From an uncultured Muribaculaceae bacterium (GTDB lineage Bacteria; Bacteroidota; Bacteroidia; Bacteroidales; Muribaculaceae), in the NCBI GenBank assembly GCA_910577465.1, contig CAJTMM010000019.1:1-5732 (forward strand): a stretch of 5,732 bases of DNA, in the 5' to 3' direction. Shown in pieces: positions 1 through 5,732 of the stretch. The translations under genes were made by a program, and so were the position numbers. The notes below the pieces were generated by a model. It saw nothing but the letters and a program-made list of their open reading frames with translations. It made no database searches and was not told the origin of the DNA. Numbering within the stretch: position 1 is the first letter of the stretch; each line of letters opens with the position of its first letter.

Positions 1-93
1 GGCGATGGCGGTAACGGTGGCGGTGGCGGCACAGGCTACGGCATCGCCGGCACCTTCGGTCTTGGAGGTGGAGGAATTGGAGCACGCTGGGGC
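1..93 (+). other. Glycine-rich segment of the large surface protein
   Basis: The first 31 codons encode 18 glycines, including runs of five and four, with scattered Tyr, Phe, Ile and Trp. Glycine-rich patches continue more sparsely downstream (NGRNGYPGQ, AGRGHDYG, LRGGNGAE, YEGGG, up to about position 375). The stretch is cut by the window edge, so its full length is unknown. Such tracts occur in extended or beta-helical parts of large secreted bacterial proteins. A structural role is inferred, since no specific family could be assigned. Confidence 0.7.
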
Positions 94-3000
94 GCTCCTG
101 TAGTGCAGATTCATGAATACCTTACAACAAGTCCTCAGATAGGACCGGGAAATTATTCGAAAGATGATGTGTGGTTAAACCTCCGCGACGTTTATAACGG
201 TCGCAACGGCTATCCGGGACAGAAAAACTTTGCCGGACGTGGACATGACTATGGCGAAACGGTCGATAAAGACCTGACAACAGTGCGCCCCGGCTCGTTT
301 CTGCGAGGAGGTAACGGTGCCGAAAAGGTAAGCAAATCGAACGCTCCTTCACCGGGCTATGAGGGTGGCGGTGTGCTCTTCGACTCACAAAGCGGCTCAA
401 TCACTATCCGAGGTACCGTGGTAAGCAAAGCAAATGGCGGTCTTCAGAAGCCGGGCTACGACGACACCCCCGGTTTCCACGTGAGCTATATTTACGAAAA
501 TCTCCCCTGTTATATCAATGATATCGGCCACGCCCTTCCGGGTGAGCAGAATCCCTTCACAGTGCTTGTTGAACCCGGGGGCAAGCTTACAATGAACCGT
601 AAAGACTACATCAAGATCATCAGTGATCTCGACCCCTCGGCGCGCGACTTTGAGGTGAGAGTGAAGAACTATGCAAACGAATCAATATATTTCTACTCAT
701 ATAAAAGTTATCACACCAAAGGAGTGACCCACTTCCGTGAAGATGTAGGGAAGACGGCACTCTATGTCTCAGCCAGCGGATGGAACGAGAGCTATCTTTC
801 CTACTATCAGACTGCCTACAACCAGCCCGACTATATCCACACACCGAATATCAGTCTGGCGGAGGTCTACTACTCCAATGCAGATATTCCGTCGATTGAG
901 TGTGAATACACCTCGGCAGGTACATGGGGCGTACGCTCAAAATCGGGTCAAAACATCTATGGTTTCAAGGGGCGCGTCGATAACACAACGACCGAAGACC
1001 AATTCGGCGTGTTGCTTTTCGATGCAAACATCAGCAACGGTGTCATGACCATAGGCGACCAGGAGATAGGCGACACCTTTGGCTGGACTAAAAAGGCAGC
1101 TACCATCGGAGCTAACACATTCACCGGAAAATTCACTCAAAACAGCTCGAATGGCCGCGCCGATATGCGCTCCATGCAATGGATGCCTGTCAAGTTCTAT
1201 TTCGCCGGTACCGGTGGCTACTCCTTTGAAATCAATTCCATGCCTATCGACGGAGTGCCGCAGTTGACCAACTACAACACCGACGGTTCCGACATTCTCG
1301 GATTCTATTCCGAAGTACCGACGATGGATGGTGGCTATCTGACTTTACACGGAGATGAGTTGCGCACACTTGAATCGTTTGTACGCGACGGGCACAATGA
1401 TATTTTCTTCGTAACCTGGAATCCGAGAAACGATATAGTGGCTCCCTCATCGCGCGGCAAGATCATAGCCCAACTGACAGATGCGACCGGTTCTTACGGC
1501 GAGGGTCTGGGCGGTGTCAAACGTGCGATGGCAAACATCGCATCGGGTAAGAGTCTCTATTGTTCGTTTAACTACGACTCACAGAAGAGCATCTTCTTCA
1601 CCTATAAGGGCTCGCTGACAGTGCAGGTAGACAACGGCACACAAACAGAGTTTAACTCATCCGATTGGACAACCGGCAACATCAGCGTCAGCTCCGGCTT
1701 CCATACCCTGAAATTCACTGCCAAGTCAAACGGCACACAACTCTATGACCTCTCTGCCGACTATCCCCTCGCTGTCAACGACGACGGCTCATATCTGATA
1801 ACGAATGCCGAACAGCTCATGGCGTTTACCGAACAGTTTAACAATAACGTTATTTCCGATACTGCGACTGTCAAGCTTGGAGCCGACATAGACCTTTCTG
1901 GATATGCCTGGGAGCCTATCGGCTACTACTATCGCAAGACAGGTGACGCCTACCGCGGAGCCATATTCAAAGGCACGTTTGATGGATGCGGTCACAGCAT
2001 TAAAAATCTGAAGGTCACGGGCGACTACTTCTTCGGCGGTTTCTTCGGAGCTGTTGAAAATGCCACCATCAGGAACTTCGGCATCGAAAGCGGCTCAATC
2101 GAAATCACCAACGACAGCTATGCCAACATCAACGGAGTGGGGTATCATGCCGCCGGTGGCATTGCCGGCAAGGCTTCGGGGAATACTCTCTTTGAGTGTG
2201 TCTACAACCGCGCGAACGTCACCAACCGCGAAAATGTGAGCAACACCATAAACTTTGCCGGTGGTATCACCGGTTTTGTTGATGGTGCGGTGACATTCCG
2301 CAATGTCTATAACCGAGGCAACATATCGGCATACGGCAAGGATAACTTCATGCAGATGGCTGGTGGTATAAGCGGCTGTAATTCCGACGACATGAAAGCA
2401 TACTGGTGCTACAACACCGGGCGTCCATCGGTAGAAATCGAAGATGGAGCGCGCGCATTCACAGCCGGCTCATGGGTGCCTTATTCCTACGGGTGCACAT
2501 CAGATAATATATTCTGTGCCGACCTCGACTACTCTTGGGAGTCGTTCCGCGATGACCGCATCGATCCCCTGACAGCCGATAAGATGGAGTTTGCCTACTT
2601 CCTCAATACCGATCTGAAAAACACCGATCTGCTGCATGCCGAGCCGGTACAGAATGTATGGACATTCAGCGCATCTGACCCATATCCTATTCTTGCGTTT
2701 GGAGAGTCAACCCCCATCCACATGATCCATACTGCCGACGCTATCGTGGGCTTTGCTCAGCAGGGCAGTGATTTCTCGTATGAATCAGGTGCTACTCCGG
2801 TGCTTGTCAACAGCAAATTCGCCGGCATCAGTCCTAAATTCACCGTCACGGGCAATACTCTTATAGAACCTTATGCGATAGAGATGTCAGACGGCAAATA
2901 CGTGGTGCGCAATACCAACGACCTCGATGCCGTGTCGAATATGGTCAACGTCGGAGGTGGCGCTGAGTTCCATATCACCGTCATCGGCACTATTGAGACA

Positions 3001-5511
3001 TCAGCCGACTTCAAGCCGATAGGCTCCGATGGCAATACGTTCCGCGGCTCAATCACCGGCGGCAACATCGTACTGACAAACAATCAGCCACTGCTGGCTT
3101 CGGCAGCCGACGCCACGTTTACCGACATGACAGTGTCGGGCAACGTCAACGGATGTGAGTCGATGTTTGCCATCAGTCTTGATAACTGCCACCTCGAAAA
3201 CTGCAAAGTTGCCGGTGCCCTCTACTCATCATTGAGCACAACGGCAGCAGGCTTTGCCAAAGAAGCCAAGAATGTGACATTCCACGGCTGCAGCAGCGAA
3301 GCTGTCATCACCACACTCGTTGTCGAAGGACAAACAGCTACTGTAGCCGGCTTCGCCATAGGCAGCGGATTGGCTCTCGAAGATTGCGGGTTCAGCGGAT
3401 CTATCTTTATTAAAGATGAAGAGGGCTATATTGCCGGCGGACAGCCGTTCGCAATCTCTACCTCCGGAACATACTTGCTCGAAAACAGTTTCTCTTCTTT
3501 CAATCCGGGTATTGATGAACTCCCGGCTGCGTTGACCGACAATGTCTATATCCTTTCGATGGAGGAAGAAGAGAAAGTCAACTTTATAGCCAAGACCGAC
3601 CAGCAGTTTGCAGACGGTGAGGTTGGCTATCTTCTTGCCAAAGGCGGTGAAAGCCACTGGCACACCCCGGCGGGTGCGCGCTATCCCGAATATGACGGGC
3701 AAAGCACCTACCGCCATGCTCATCTGACGGCAACGGGCGGCCTGACAATCACAACCGAGTCGATGCCACAGACATCGAGTTTCTATACCCTCGAAGGTGC
3801 TGAGTTTGCAGTCAAACATATCAACAATTACGACTGCTTCATCAAACTCAATGGTGAGAATGTGTCTGAAAACGGTGTGTTCACCGGCACGGCGGCAATG
3901 GGAGAATCGCTCTTCACAGTGGAGCTTAAGCCTACCGACACACCCGACATAGCCATTAACTTCACCGCAGAGTCGCTCACCGGATTCACTAATGCCGACT
4001 ACACTATCAACGGCGAGAAAGTGAAAGTCTCGACTGAATTAGCTATCGACCAGAAATGGTTTGGCACGACACTTGATATCGTGGCAACAGCCAAAGGCCA
4101 GGGACCAAGCGCAAGCTTCATGCTCTTCATTCCCGAGCGCCAGTCGCTGCCTGAACTGACAATAGTCCATGCATCAGCAGCCGATGCCGCCGACGGACAT
4201 ATTGCCGGTGTGGACAGCTCAATAAGCTATCTCAAATATGATGAGGAAGCCGAAGTATATGTCGTGGGTGATTCCATCACCGGCGACCGCATCGAAAATC
4301 TTCTCCCCGGAAAATATATGCTACGCAAGGAAGCCACTTCAGAAGCTTTCGCTTCAGACTATCAGGAGATAGAACTGAGAGTGGCTTCGAAGCCCGGAGA
4401 TGTCATTTCATACGACGGTATTCTCTACGTGATTCTGACACTTCCCGAAGGCGACATCCCCGGCACCGTAATGACCAAGCCGGGCGTTTATGGCTCAGCC
4501 GGTAACCCGAACCTTTCGGGCGATATCGTCATTCCTTCGGCGGTGAACTTCCACGAAGAATCCTATACAGTCACTGAAATCGGTGCCTTCAGTCTTGATG
4601 GTGGAGATGTCAGCTCCATCACCCTGCCGGAAACACTCACAACGATAGGTGAGTCGGGGCTTCGCGGCTTAAGCGGTATCAGCTCAATCACCATCCCTGC
4701 CGGTGTAACGTCGCTCGGCTATGAGCTCTTCAAAGGTTGCAACAATCTCAAAAATGTAATATTTGAAGAGGGTACACAGATTTCCTCACTGCCGCAGAGC
4801 GCATTTGAGGAGACGGGTATCAGCTACTTCGAGGTTCCCGAGACAGTGACCGAGATAGGAATGTTCGTATTCTTCCGCTGCTCCAACCTCGAGACCGTGG
4901 TGCTTCCTTCCAACCTGACGTCGTTGGGCTGGATGACATTTGGCGAAAGTGAAAATCTGCAGACGGTAATCTATCTCTCAGAAGATCCGCTGACCGGCAC
5001 CGATGTCGACTTCTCCGACTATGACGTTCCGACACTCTACGCGCTCGGCTCGGCCCGCGACAAATATCTTGCCGCCGATCCCTGGTGTAAATTCACCGAT
5101 ATCGTATGGTGTGGAATAGAATTGAGCAAGACCGAAGCTACTGTAGAGGTCAACAAGACCGAAACTCTGTCGGCTACAGTTACTGTACCTCCCACAATGA
5201 CTCAATCAGAGGTGGTTTGGACAACAAGCGACCCAACGGTTGCCATAGTTGATGAGAACGGCGTAATTGAGGGCAAAAATATAGGAAATGCCACAATTAC
5301 CGCCACGAGTGGCGAATTCTCATCAAATTGCATGGTTACGGTTACAGATCTCAGCACCGGTATTGATGAAATCTTCTCAGATGTCTCGATGAAGGCTGAC
5401 ATATACACGTTGCAGGGTGTCTGCATCAAACGAGATGCCACCATTGAGGATGTAAAAAGTCTTTCTTCCGGATTCTATATTATCGGAAGACAAAAGGTCT
5501 ACATCCCCTAA
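1..5511 (+). CDS. Large multidomain surface adhesin-like protein (GLUG / BspA-LRR / Big2), 5' partial
   Basis: This reading frame is open from the first base to the TAA at 5509-5511, giving 1836 residues, so the start codon and any signal peptide lie upstream of the window. GTG 103 sits in the same frame but is not a credible start: 34 in-frame glycine-rich codons precede it and no ribosome-binding site or promoter is evident. The order of parts is: glycine-rich segment; unassigned region (about 32-593); two capped beta-helix modules (594-902 and 963-1239), the first with clear GLUG repeats; LTGF/YTING module (1321-1382); DUF4073-like module (1383-1461); BspA-type leucine-rich repeats (1469-1703); Big2 Ig-like domain (1706-1783); short C-terminal tail. 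No catalytic motif was seen. Proteins with these modules in gut Bacteroidales are generally predicted surface or secreted binding proteins, so adhesion or glycan/host binding is inferred, with no specific ligand. No frameshift or internal stop is present. A terminator follows the stop by 15 bases. Confidence 0.93.
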   Translation, partial: GDGGNGGGGGTGYGIAGTFGLGGGGIGARWGAPVVQIHEYLTTSPQIGPGNYSKDDVWLNLRDVYNGRNGYPGQKNFAGRGHDYGETVDKDLTTVRPGSFLRGGNGAEKVSKSNAPSPGYEGGGVLFDSQSGSITIRGTVVSKANGGLQKPGYDDTPGFHVSYIYENLPCYINDIGHALPGEQNPFTVLVEPGGKLTMNRKDYIKIISDLDPSARDFEVRVKNYANESIYFYSYKSYHTKGVTHFREDVGKTALYVSASGWNESYLSYYQTAYNQPDYIHTPNISLAEVYYSNADIPSIECEYTSAGTWGVRSKSGQNIYGFKGRVDNTTTEDQFGVLLFDANISNGVMTIGDQEIGDTFGWTKKAATIGANTFTGKFTQNSSNGRADMRSMQWMPVKFYFAGTGGYSFEINSMPIDGVPQLTNYNTDGSDILGFYSEVPTMDGGYLTLHGDELRTLESFVRDGHNDIFFVTWNPRNDIVAPSSRGKIIAQLTDATGSYGEGLGGVKRAMANIASGKSLYCSFNYDSQKSIFFTYKGSLTVQVDNGTQTEFNSSDWTTGNISVSSGFHTLKFTAKSNGTQLYDLSADYPLAVNDDGSYLITNAEQLMAFTEQFNNNVISDTATVKLGADIDLSGYAWEPIGYYYRKTGDAYRGAIFKGTFDGCGHSIKNLKVTGDYFFGGFFGAVENATIRNFGIESGSIEITNDSYANINGVGYHAAGGIAGKASGNTLFECVYNRANVTNRENVSNTINFAGGITGFVDGAVTFRNVYNRGNISAYGKDNFMQMAGGISGCNSDDMKAYWCYNTGRPSVEIEDGARAFTAGSWVPYSYGCTSDNIFCADLDYSWESFRDDRIDPLTADKMEFAYFLNTDLKNTDLLHAEPVQNVWTFSASDPYPILAFGESTPIHMIHTADAIVGFAQQGSDFSYESGATPVLVNSKFAGISPKFTVTGNTLIEPYAIEMSDGKYVVRNTNDLDAVSNMVNVGGGAEFHITVIGTIETSADFKPIGSDGNTFRGSITGGNIVLTNNQPLLASAADATFTDMTVSGNVNGCESMFAISLDNCHLENCKVAGALYSSLSTTAAGFAKEAKNVTFHGCSSEAVITTLVVEGQTATVAGFAIGSGLALEDCGFSGSIFIKDEEGYIAGGQPFAISTSGTYLLENSFSSFNPGIDELPAALTDNVYILSMEEEEKVNFIAKTDQQFADGEVGYLLAKGGESHWHTPAGARYPEYDGQSTYRHAHLTATGGLTITTESMPQTSSFYTLEGAEFAVKHINNYDCFIKLNGENVSENGVFTGTAAMGESLFTVELKPTDTPDIAINFTAESLTGFTNADYTINGEKVKVSTELAIDQKWFGTTLDIVATAKGQGPSASFMLFIPERQSLPELTIVHASAADAADGHIAGVDSSISYLKYDEEAEVYVVGDSITGDRIENLLPGKYMLRKEATSEAFASDYQEIELRVASKPGDVISYDGILYVILTLPEGDIPGTVMTKPGVYGSAGNPNLSGDIVIPSAVNFHEESYTVTEIGAFSLDGGDVSSITLPETLTTIGESGLRGLSGISSITIPAGVTSLGYELFKGCNNLKNVIFEEGTQISSLPQSAFEETGISYFEVPETVTEIGMFVFFRCSNLETVVLPSNLTSLGWMTFGESENLQTVIYLSEDPLTGTDVDFSDYDVPTLYALGSARDKYLAADPWCKFTDIVWCGIELSKTEATVEVNKTETLSATVTVPPTMTQSEVVWTTSDPTVAIVDENGVIEGKNIGNATITATSGEFSSNCMVTVTDLSTGIDEIFSDVSMKADIYTLQGVCIKRDATIEDVKSLSSGFYIIGRQKVYIP
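94..1779 (+). other. Unassigned N-proximal region of the large protein (about 560 aa)
   Basis: Residues 32-593 are continuous coding sequence rich in Gly, Ser, Thr, Asn, Tyr and Phe, with alternating polar and hydrophobic stretches typical of beta structure. I recognise no family here. Visible landmarks are a beta-helix-like turn (GGGVLFDSQSGSITIRGTVV, about 364-423), a second putative strand cluster around FTVLVEPGGKLTMN (about 556-597), and a segment before the first GLUG module reading NISVSSGFHTLKFTAKSNG (about 1678-1734), which resembles an Ig-like or carbohydrate-binding-type sandwich edge. Cysteines are few. A beta-solenoid or tandem beta-sandwich fold is an inference from composition only. 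Confidence 0.5.
1780..2706 (+). repeat. Beta-helix module 1: N-cap, four GLUG-like repeats, closing cap
   Basis: The module opens with DDGSYLITNAEQLMAF, followed by GADIDLSGYAWEPIG and FKGTFDGCGHSIKNLKV, the usual lead-in to GLUG repeats. Four GLUG-like units then follow: FFGGFFGAVENATIRNFGIE (from about 2026), AAGGIAGKASGNTLFECVYN (from 2149), FAGGITGFVDGAVTFRNVYN (from 2254) and MAGGISGCNSDDMKAYWCYN (from about 2353). The module ends with LTADKMEFAYFLNTD...VWTFSASDPYPIL (2569-2694), a closing segment often seen after GLUG arrays. GLUG repeats form right-handed beta-helical surfaces in extracellular proteins. The recognition is by motif pattern, and the boundaries are approximate. Confidence 0.82.
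2887..3717 (+). repeat. Beta-helix module 2: diverged copy of module 1
   Basis: This stretch repeats the plan of module 1 in diverged form. The opening SDGKYVVRNTNDLDAV matches DDGSYLITNAEQLMAF. GTIETSADFKPIG matches GADIDLSGYAWEPIG. TFRGSITGGNIVLTNN matches FKGTFDGCGHSIKNL. ATFTDMTVSGNVNG matches ATIRNFGIESGSIE. The closing part TDQQFADGEVGYLLAKGG...YPEYDGQ (3595-3699) corresponds to the cap ending module 1 and is a common sequel to GLUG arrays. The double-glycine core of classical GLUG repeats is largely lost, although strand-like units such as DNCHLENCKVAGAL and EDCGFSGSIFI remain. An internal duplication followed by divergence is inferred. Confidence 0.65.
3961..4146 (+). other. LTGF/YTING/WFG module of the large protein
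   Basis: Residues 1321-1382 carry the spaced pattern ESLTGF...DYTINGEKV...KWFGTTLDIV and end with IPERQSLPEL. I recognise this arrangement as a small beta-rich module found next to DUF4073-like repeats in large gut-bacterial surface proteins, where the boundary usually reads 'IPaRP.aP'. No catalytic residues are apparent. The role is presumably structural, as a stalk or spacer. The family assignment is from memory of the pattern, so only moderate confidence is warranted. Confidence 0.55.
4147..4383 (+). other. DUF4073-like module of the large protein
   Basis: Residues 1383-1461 read in outline LPELTIVHAS...ADGHIAGVDSSISY...YVVGDSITGDRIENLLPGKYMLRKEATSEAFASD...IELRV. The signature 'dG.I.GVd..m.Y......y..v.g..i.nL.pG.Y.vR.aat..afaS' matches DUF4073-like beta-sandwich repeats of extracellular proteins. 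A single copy is present here, although such modules often occur in tandem. It probably acts as a stalk unit between the beta-helical part and the leucine-rich repeats. Confidence 0.55.
4405..5109 (+). repeat. BspA-type leucine-rich repeat module
   Basis: After a lead-in typical of this family (ISYDGILYVI...GDIVIPS...YTVTEIGAFS), five 23-24-residue repeats begin at 4609, 4678, 4747, 4819 and 4888, with a half repeat at 4957. The consensus is 'l..v.lP..lt.IG...F.gc.n'. Examples are ISSITIPAGVTSLGYELFKG and LETVVLPSNLTSLGWMTFGE. The third unit (LKNVIFEEGTQISSLPQSAF) is one residue longer. The module closes with TLYALGSARDKYLAADPWC...IVW, the usual LRR_5 end 'lyVP.gs...Y.aad.W..f..I'. BspA-type repeats mediate binding to host matrix proteins in some characterised oral Bacteroidetes (Tannerella BspA). 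A binding role here is inferred. Confidence 0.85.
5116..5349 (+). other. Big2-type bacterial Ig-like domain
   Basis: Residues 1706-1783 follow the Big2 pattern: IELSKTEATVEVNKTETLSA, then VVWTTSDPTVAIVDENGVIE, then GKNIGNATITATSGEFSSN and a final CMVTV strand. The 'W.tsd..vA.Vd..G.v.g...G.atItA' core is complete, so a folded Ig-like domain of normal length (about 78 residues) is expected. In the protein it links the leucine-rich repeats to the C-terminal tail. This is a common last domain before the tail in Bacteroidales surface proteins. Confidence 0.88.
5356..5508 (+). other. C-terminal sorting-tail-like segment (Bacteroidales type)
   Basis: The last 51 residues have the form TGIDEIFSD...ADIYTLQGVCIKRDATIEDV...LSSGFYIIGRQKVYIP. 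This 'vYtlqGv.v......v..L.sGiYIi.gkKv' tail recurs at the ends of many secreted Bacteroidales proteins. It resembles a shortened type IX secretion C-terminal domain, in which 'vYdl.Gr.v' and 'L..GiYil' are the conserved strands. Its presence shows the 3' end of the gene is intact. Whether it directs type IX export in this organism cannot be told from the window. Confidence 0.7.
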
Positions 5512-5526
5512 GAACATCGATAATTC

Positions 5527-5568
5527 AAAAAGAGATAGGCTATGCTCAGGTATAGCCTATCTCTTTTT
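5527..5568 (+). terminator. Rho-independent, bidirectional terminator of the large gene
   Basis: The 17-base arm 5527-5543 (AAAAAGAGATAGGCTAT) is perfectly complementary to 5552-5568, enclosing an 8-base loop (GCTCAGGT). The right arm ends in five T's at 5564-5568, and the left arm begins with five A's. The hairpin can therefore terminate plus-strand transcription 15 bases past the TAA and also serve the convergent minus-strand gene. Confidence 0.93.
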
Positions 5569-5603
5569 ATTGCTGTCCGATATAACTTTTATCGGACAGT
5601 AAT
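5569..5603. terminator. Second hairpin in the convergent spacer, possible backup terminator
   Basis: CTGTCCGATA (5573-5582) is perfectly complementary to TATCGGACAG (5590-5599), with the 7-base loop TAACTTT between them. In plus-strand RNA a G-U pair (5572/5600) and three A-T pairs (5569-5571 with 5601-5603) extend the stem to 14 bp. A short T-run follows at 5605-5608 on the plus strand. On the minus strand there is no downstream U-tract. It starts right after the first terminator. A backup terminator or RNA 3'-end stabiliser fits best, but an operator or protein-binding palindrome is not excluded. Confidence 0.6.
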
Positions 5604-5617
5604 ATTTTAGAATAAAT

Positions 5618-5633
5618 ATTAGTTGTAGCTAAT
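5618..5633 (-). repeat. Short weak inverted repeat near the end of the minus-strand gene
   Basis: ATTAG (5618-5622) and CTAAT (5629-5633) form a 5-bp stem with a 6-base loop. On the minus strand it lies 11 bases past the stop codon and is followed by an AT-rich run (ATTTATTCTAAAATATT). It could be a weak terminator element for the convergent gene, but the stem is short and AT-rich and may be chance. Confidence 0.25.
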
Positions 5634-5644
5634 CATCCGCTGAT

Positions 5645-5732
5645 TCAGAGGTTGAGGAGACGGGTGATGGCGGGGATGGATTCGCGGTTGGTCTGGTCGG
5701 GGCGTACGGGGACAACGGTGGCGTATTGGCGG
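5645..5732 (-). CDS. C-terminal end of a convergent gene, product unknown, partial
   Basis: Read on the minus strand from the right edge, the frame gives 28 codons followed by TGA (complement of 5645-5647). The peptide runs RQYATVVPVRPDQ, then TNRESIPAITRLLNL, then stop. Support for it being real coding sequence: an open frame with C-rich third positions (ATC, CTC, GCC, ACC) like those common in the large gene, a plausible amphipathic end, and a sharp change to AT-rich sequence immediately after the stop. It converges on the large gene across a 133-bp spacer with a shared terminator. I do not recognise the family from this fragment and give no function. The rest of the gene, including its start, lies outside the window. 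Confidence 0.72.
   Translation of the reverse strand, partial: RQYATVVPVRPDQTNRESIPAITRLLNL

Noticed and set aside
103..105. GTG as the start codon of the large gene
   Set aside because: The same frame is open to base 1 with clearly coding glycine-rich sequence, there is no ribosome-binding site before it, and no signal peptide follows it.
3229..3819. 196-residue open frame on the minus strand
   Set aside because: It lies entirely antisense to the well-supported beta-helix module 2 coding sequence and shows no recognisable protein features, so it is a shadow frame.
5120..5170. Short direct repeat AAGACCGAA in the Big2 region
   Set aside because: It is only 9 bases and encodes Lys-Thr-Glu in two places within one domain. 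Chance or codon preference is sufficient explanation.
122..5444. Other short frames of 60-95 codons on either strand inside the large gene
   Set aside because: All overlap strongly supported coding sequence, and their translations are Arg/Ser-rich or otherwise low-quality, as expected for shadow frames.
1..5511. Variable region of a diversity-generating retroelement or a phase-variable invertible segment
   Set aside because: No reverse transcriptase, template repeat, C-type lectin-like fold, recombinase or long inverted repeat is visible in the window.
5631..5645. AATCA...TGATT inverted repeat touching the minus-strand stop
   Set aside because: A 5-bp stem in AT-rich sequence is expected by chance and has no U-tract.
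5645..5732. Assignment of the minus-strand fragment to a patatin-like or other named family
   Set aside because: Only 28 residues are visible and the faint resemblance to family ends is not specific enough to support a name.

Overview
The window is almost entirely one very large plus-strand gene that enters from the left edge already in frame. It covers positions 1-5511, 1836 codons without a stop, and its true start lies upstream. It ends at a TAA that is followed by a strong bidirectional terminator. At the right edge the last 28 codons of a convergent minus-strand gene are visible (5645-5732). No RNA gene, CRISPR array, insertion sequence or transposase was seen.

The large product looks like a secreted or surface-anchored, repeat-rich adhesin-type protein of a gut Bacteroidales bacterium. 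The style is closest to Muribaculaceae or Prevotella-like taxa. This placement is inferred from the short C-terminal tail (pattern IYTLQGVCIK...LSSGFYIIGRQKV), from the GLUG, BspA-type leucine-rich and Big2 modules, and from a roughly balanced base composition in the gene with an AT-rich intergenic spacer. It is recognition by eye, not the result of a search.

Domain order, in residues counted from the window edge: glycine-rich segment (1-31); a long glycine- and aromatic-rich region with no recognised domain (about 32-593); a first beta-helix module with four GLUG-like repeats and a closing cap (594-902); a short linker; a second, diverged copy of the same module (963-1239); a beta-rich stretch with no recognised domain (1240-1320); a 'LTGF...YTING...WFGTTLDI' module (1321-1382); a DUF4073-like module (1383-1461); a BspA-type leucine-rich repeat module (1469-1703); a Big2-type Ig-like domain (1706-1783); and the C-terminal sorting-tail-like segment (1786-1836).

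The 133-bp convergent spacer (5512-5644) holds a 17-bp perfect hairpin ending in a T-run, then a second hairpin, then weak short inverted repeats. The two genes converge, so they are separate transcription units and the window shows no functional link between them. I found no clear previously undescribed system. The points most worth a second look are the internal duplication of a whole capped beta-helix module and the unassigned N-terminal region of about 560 residues.
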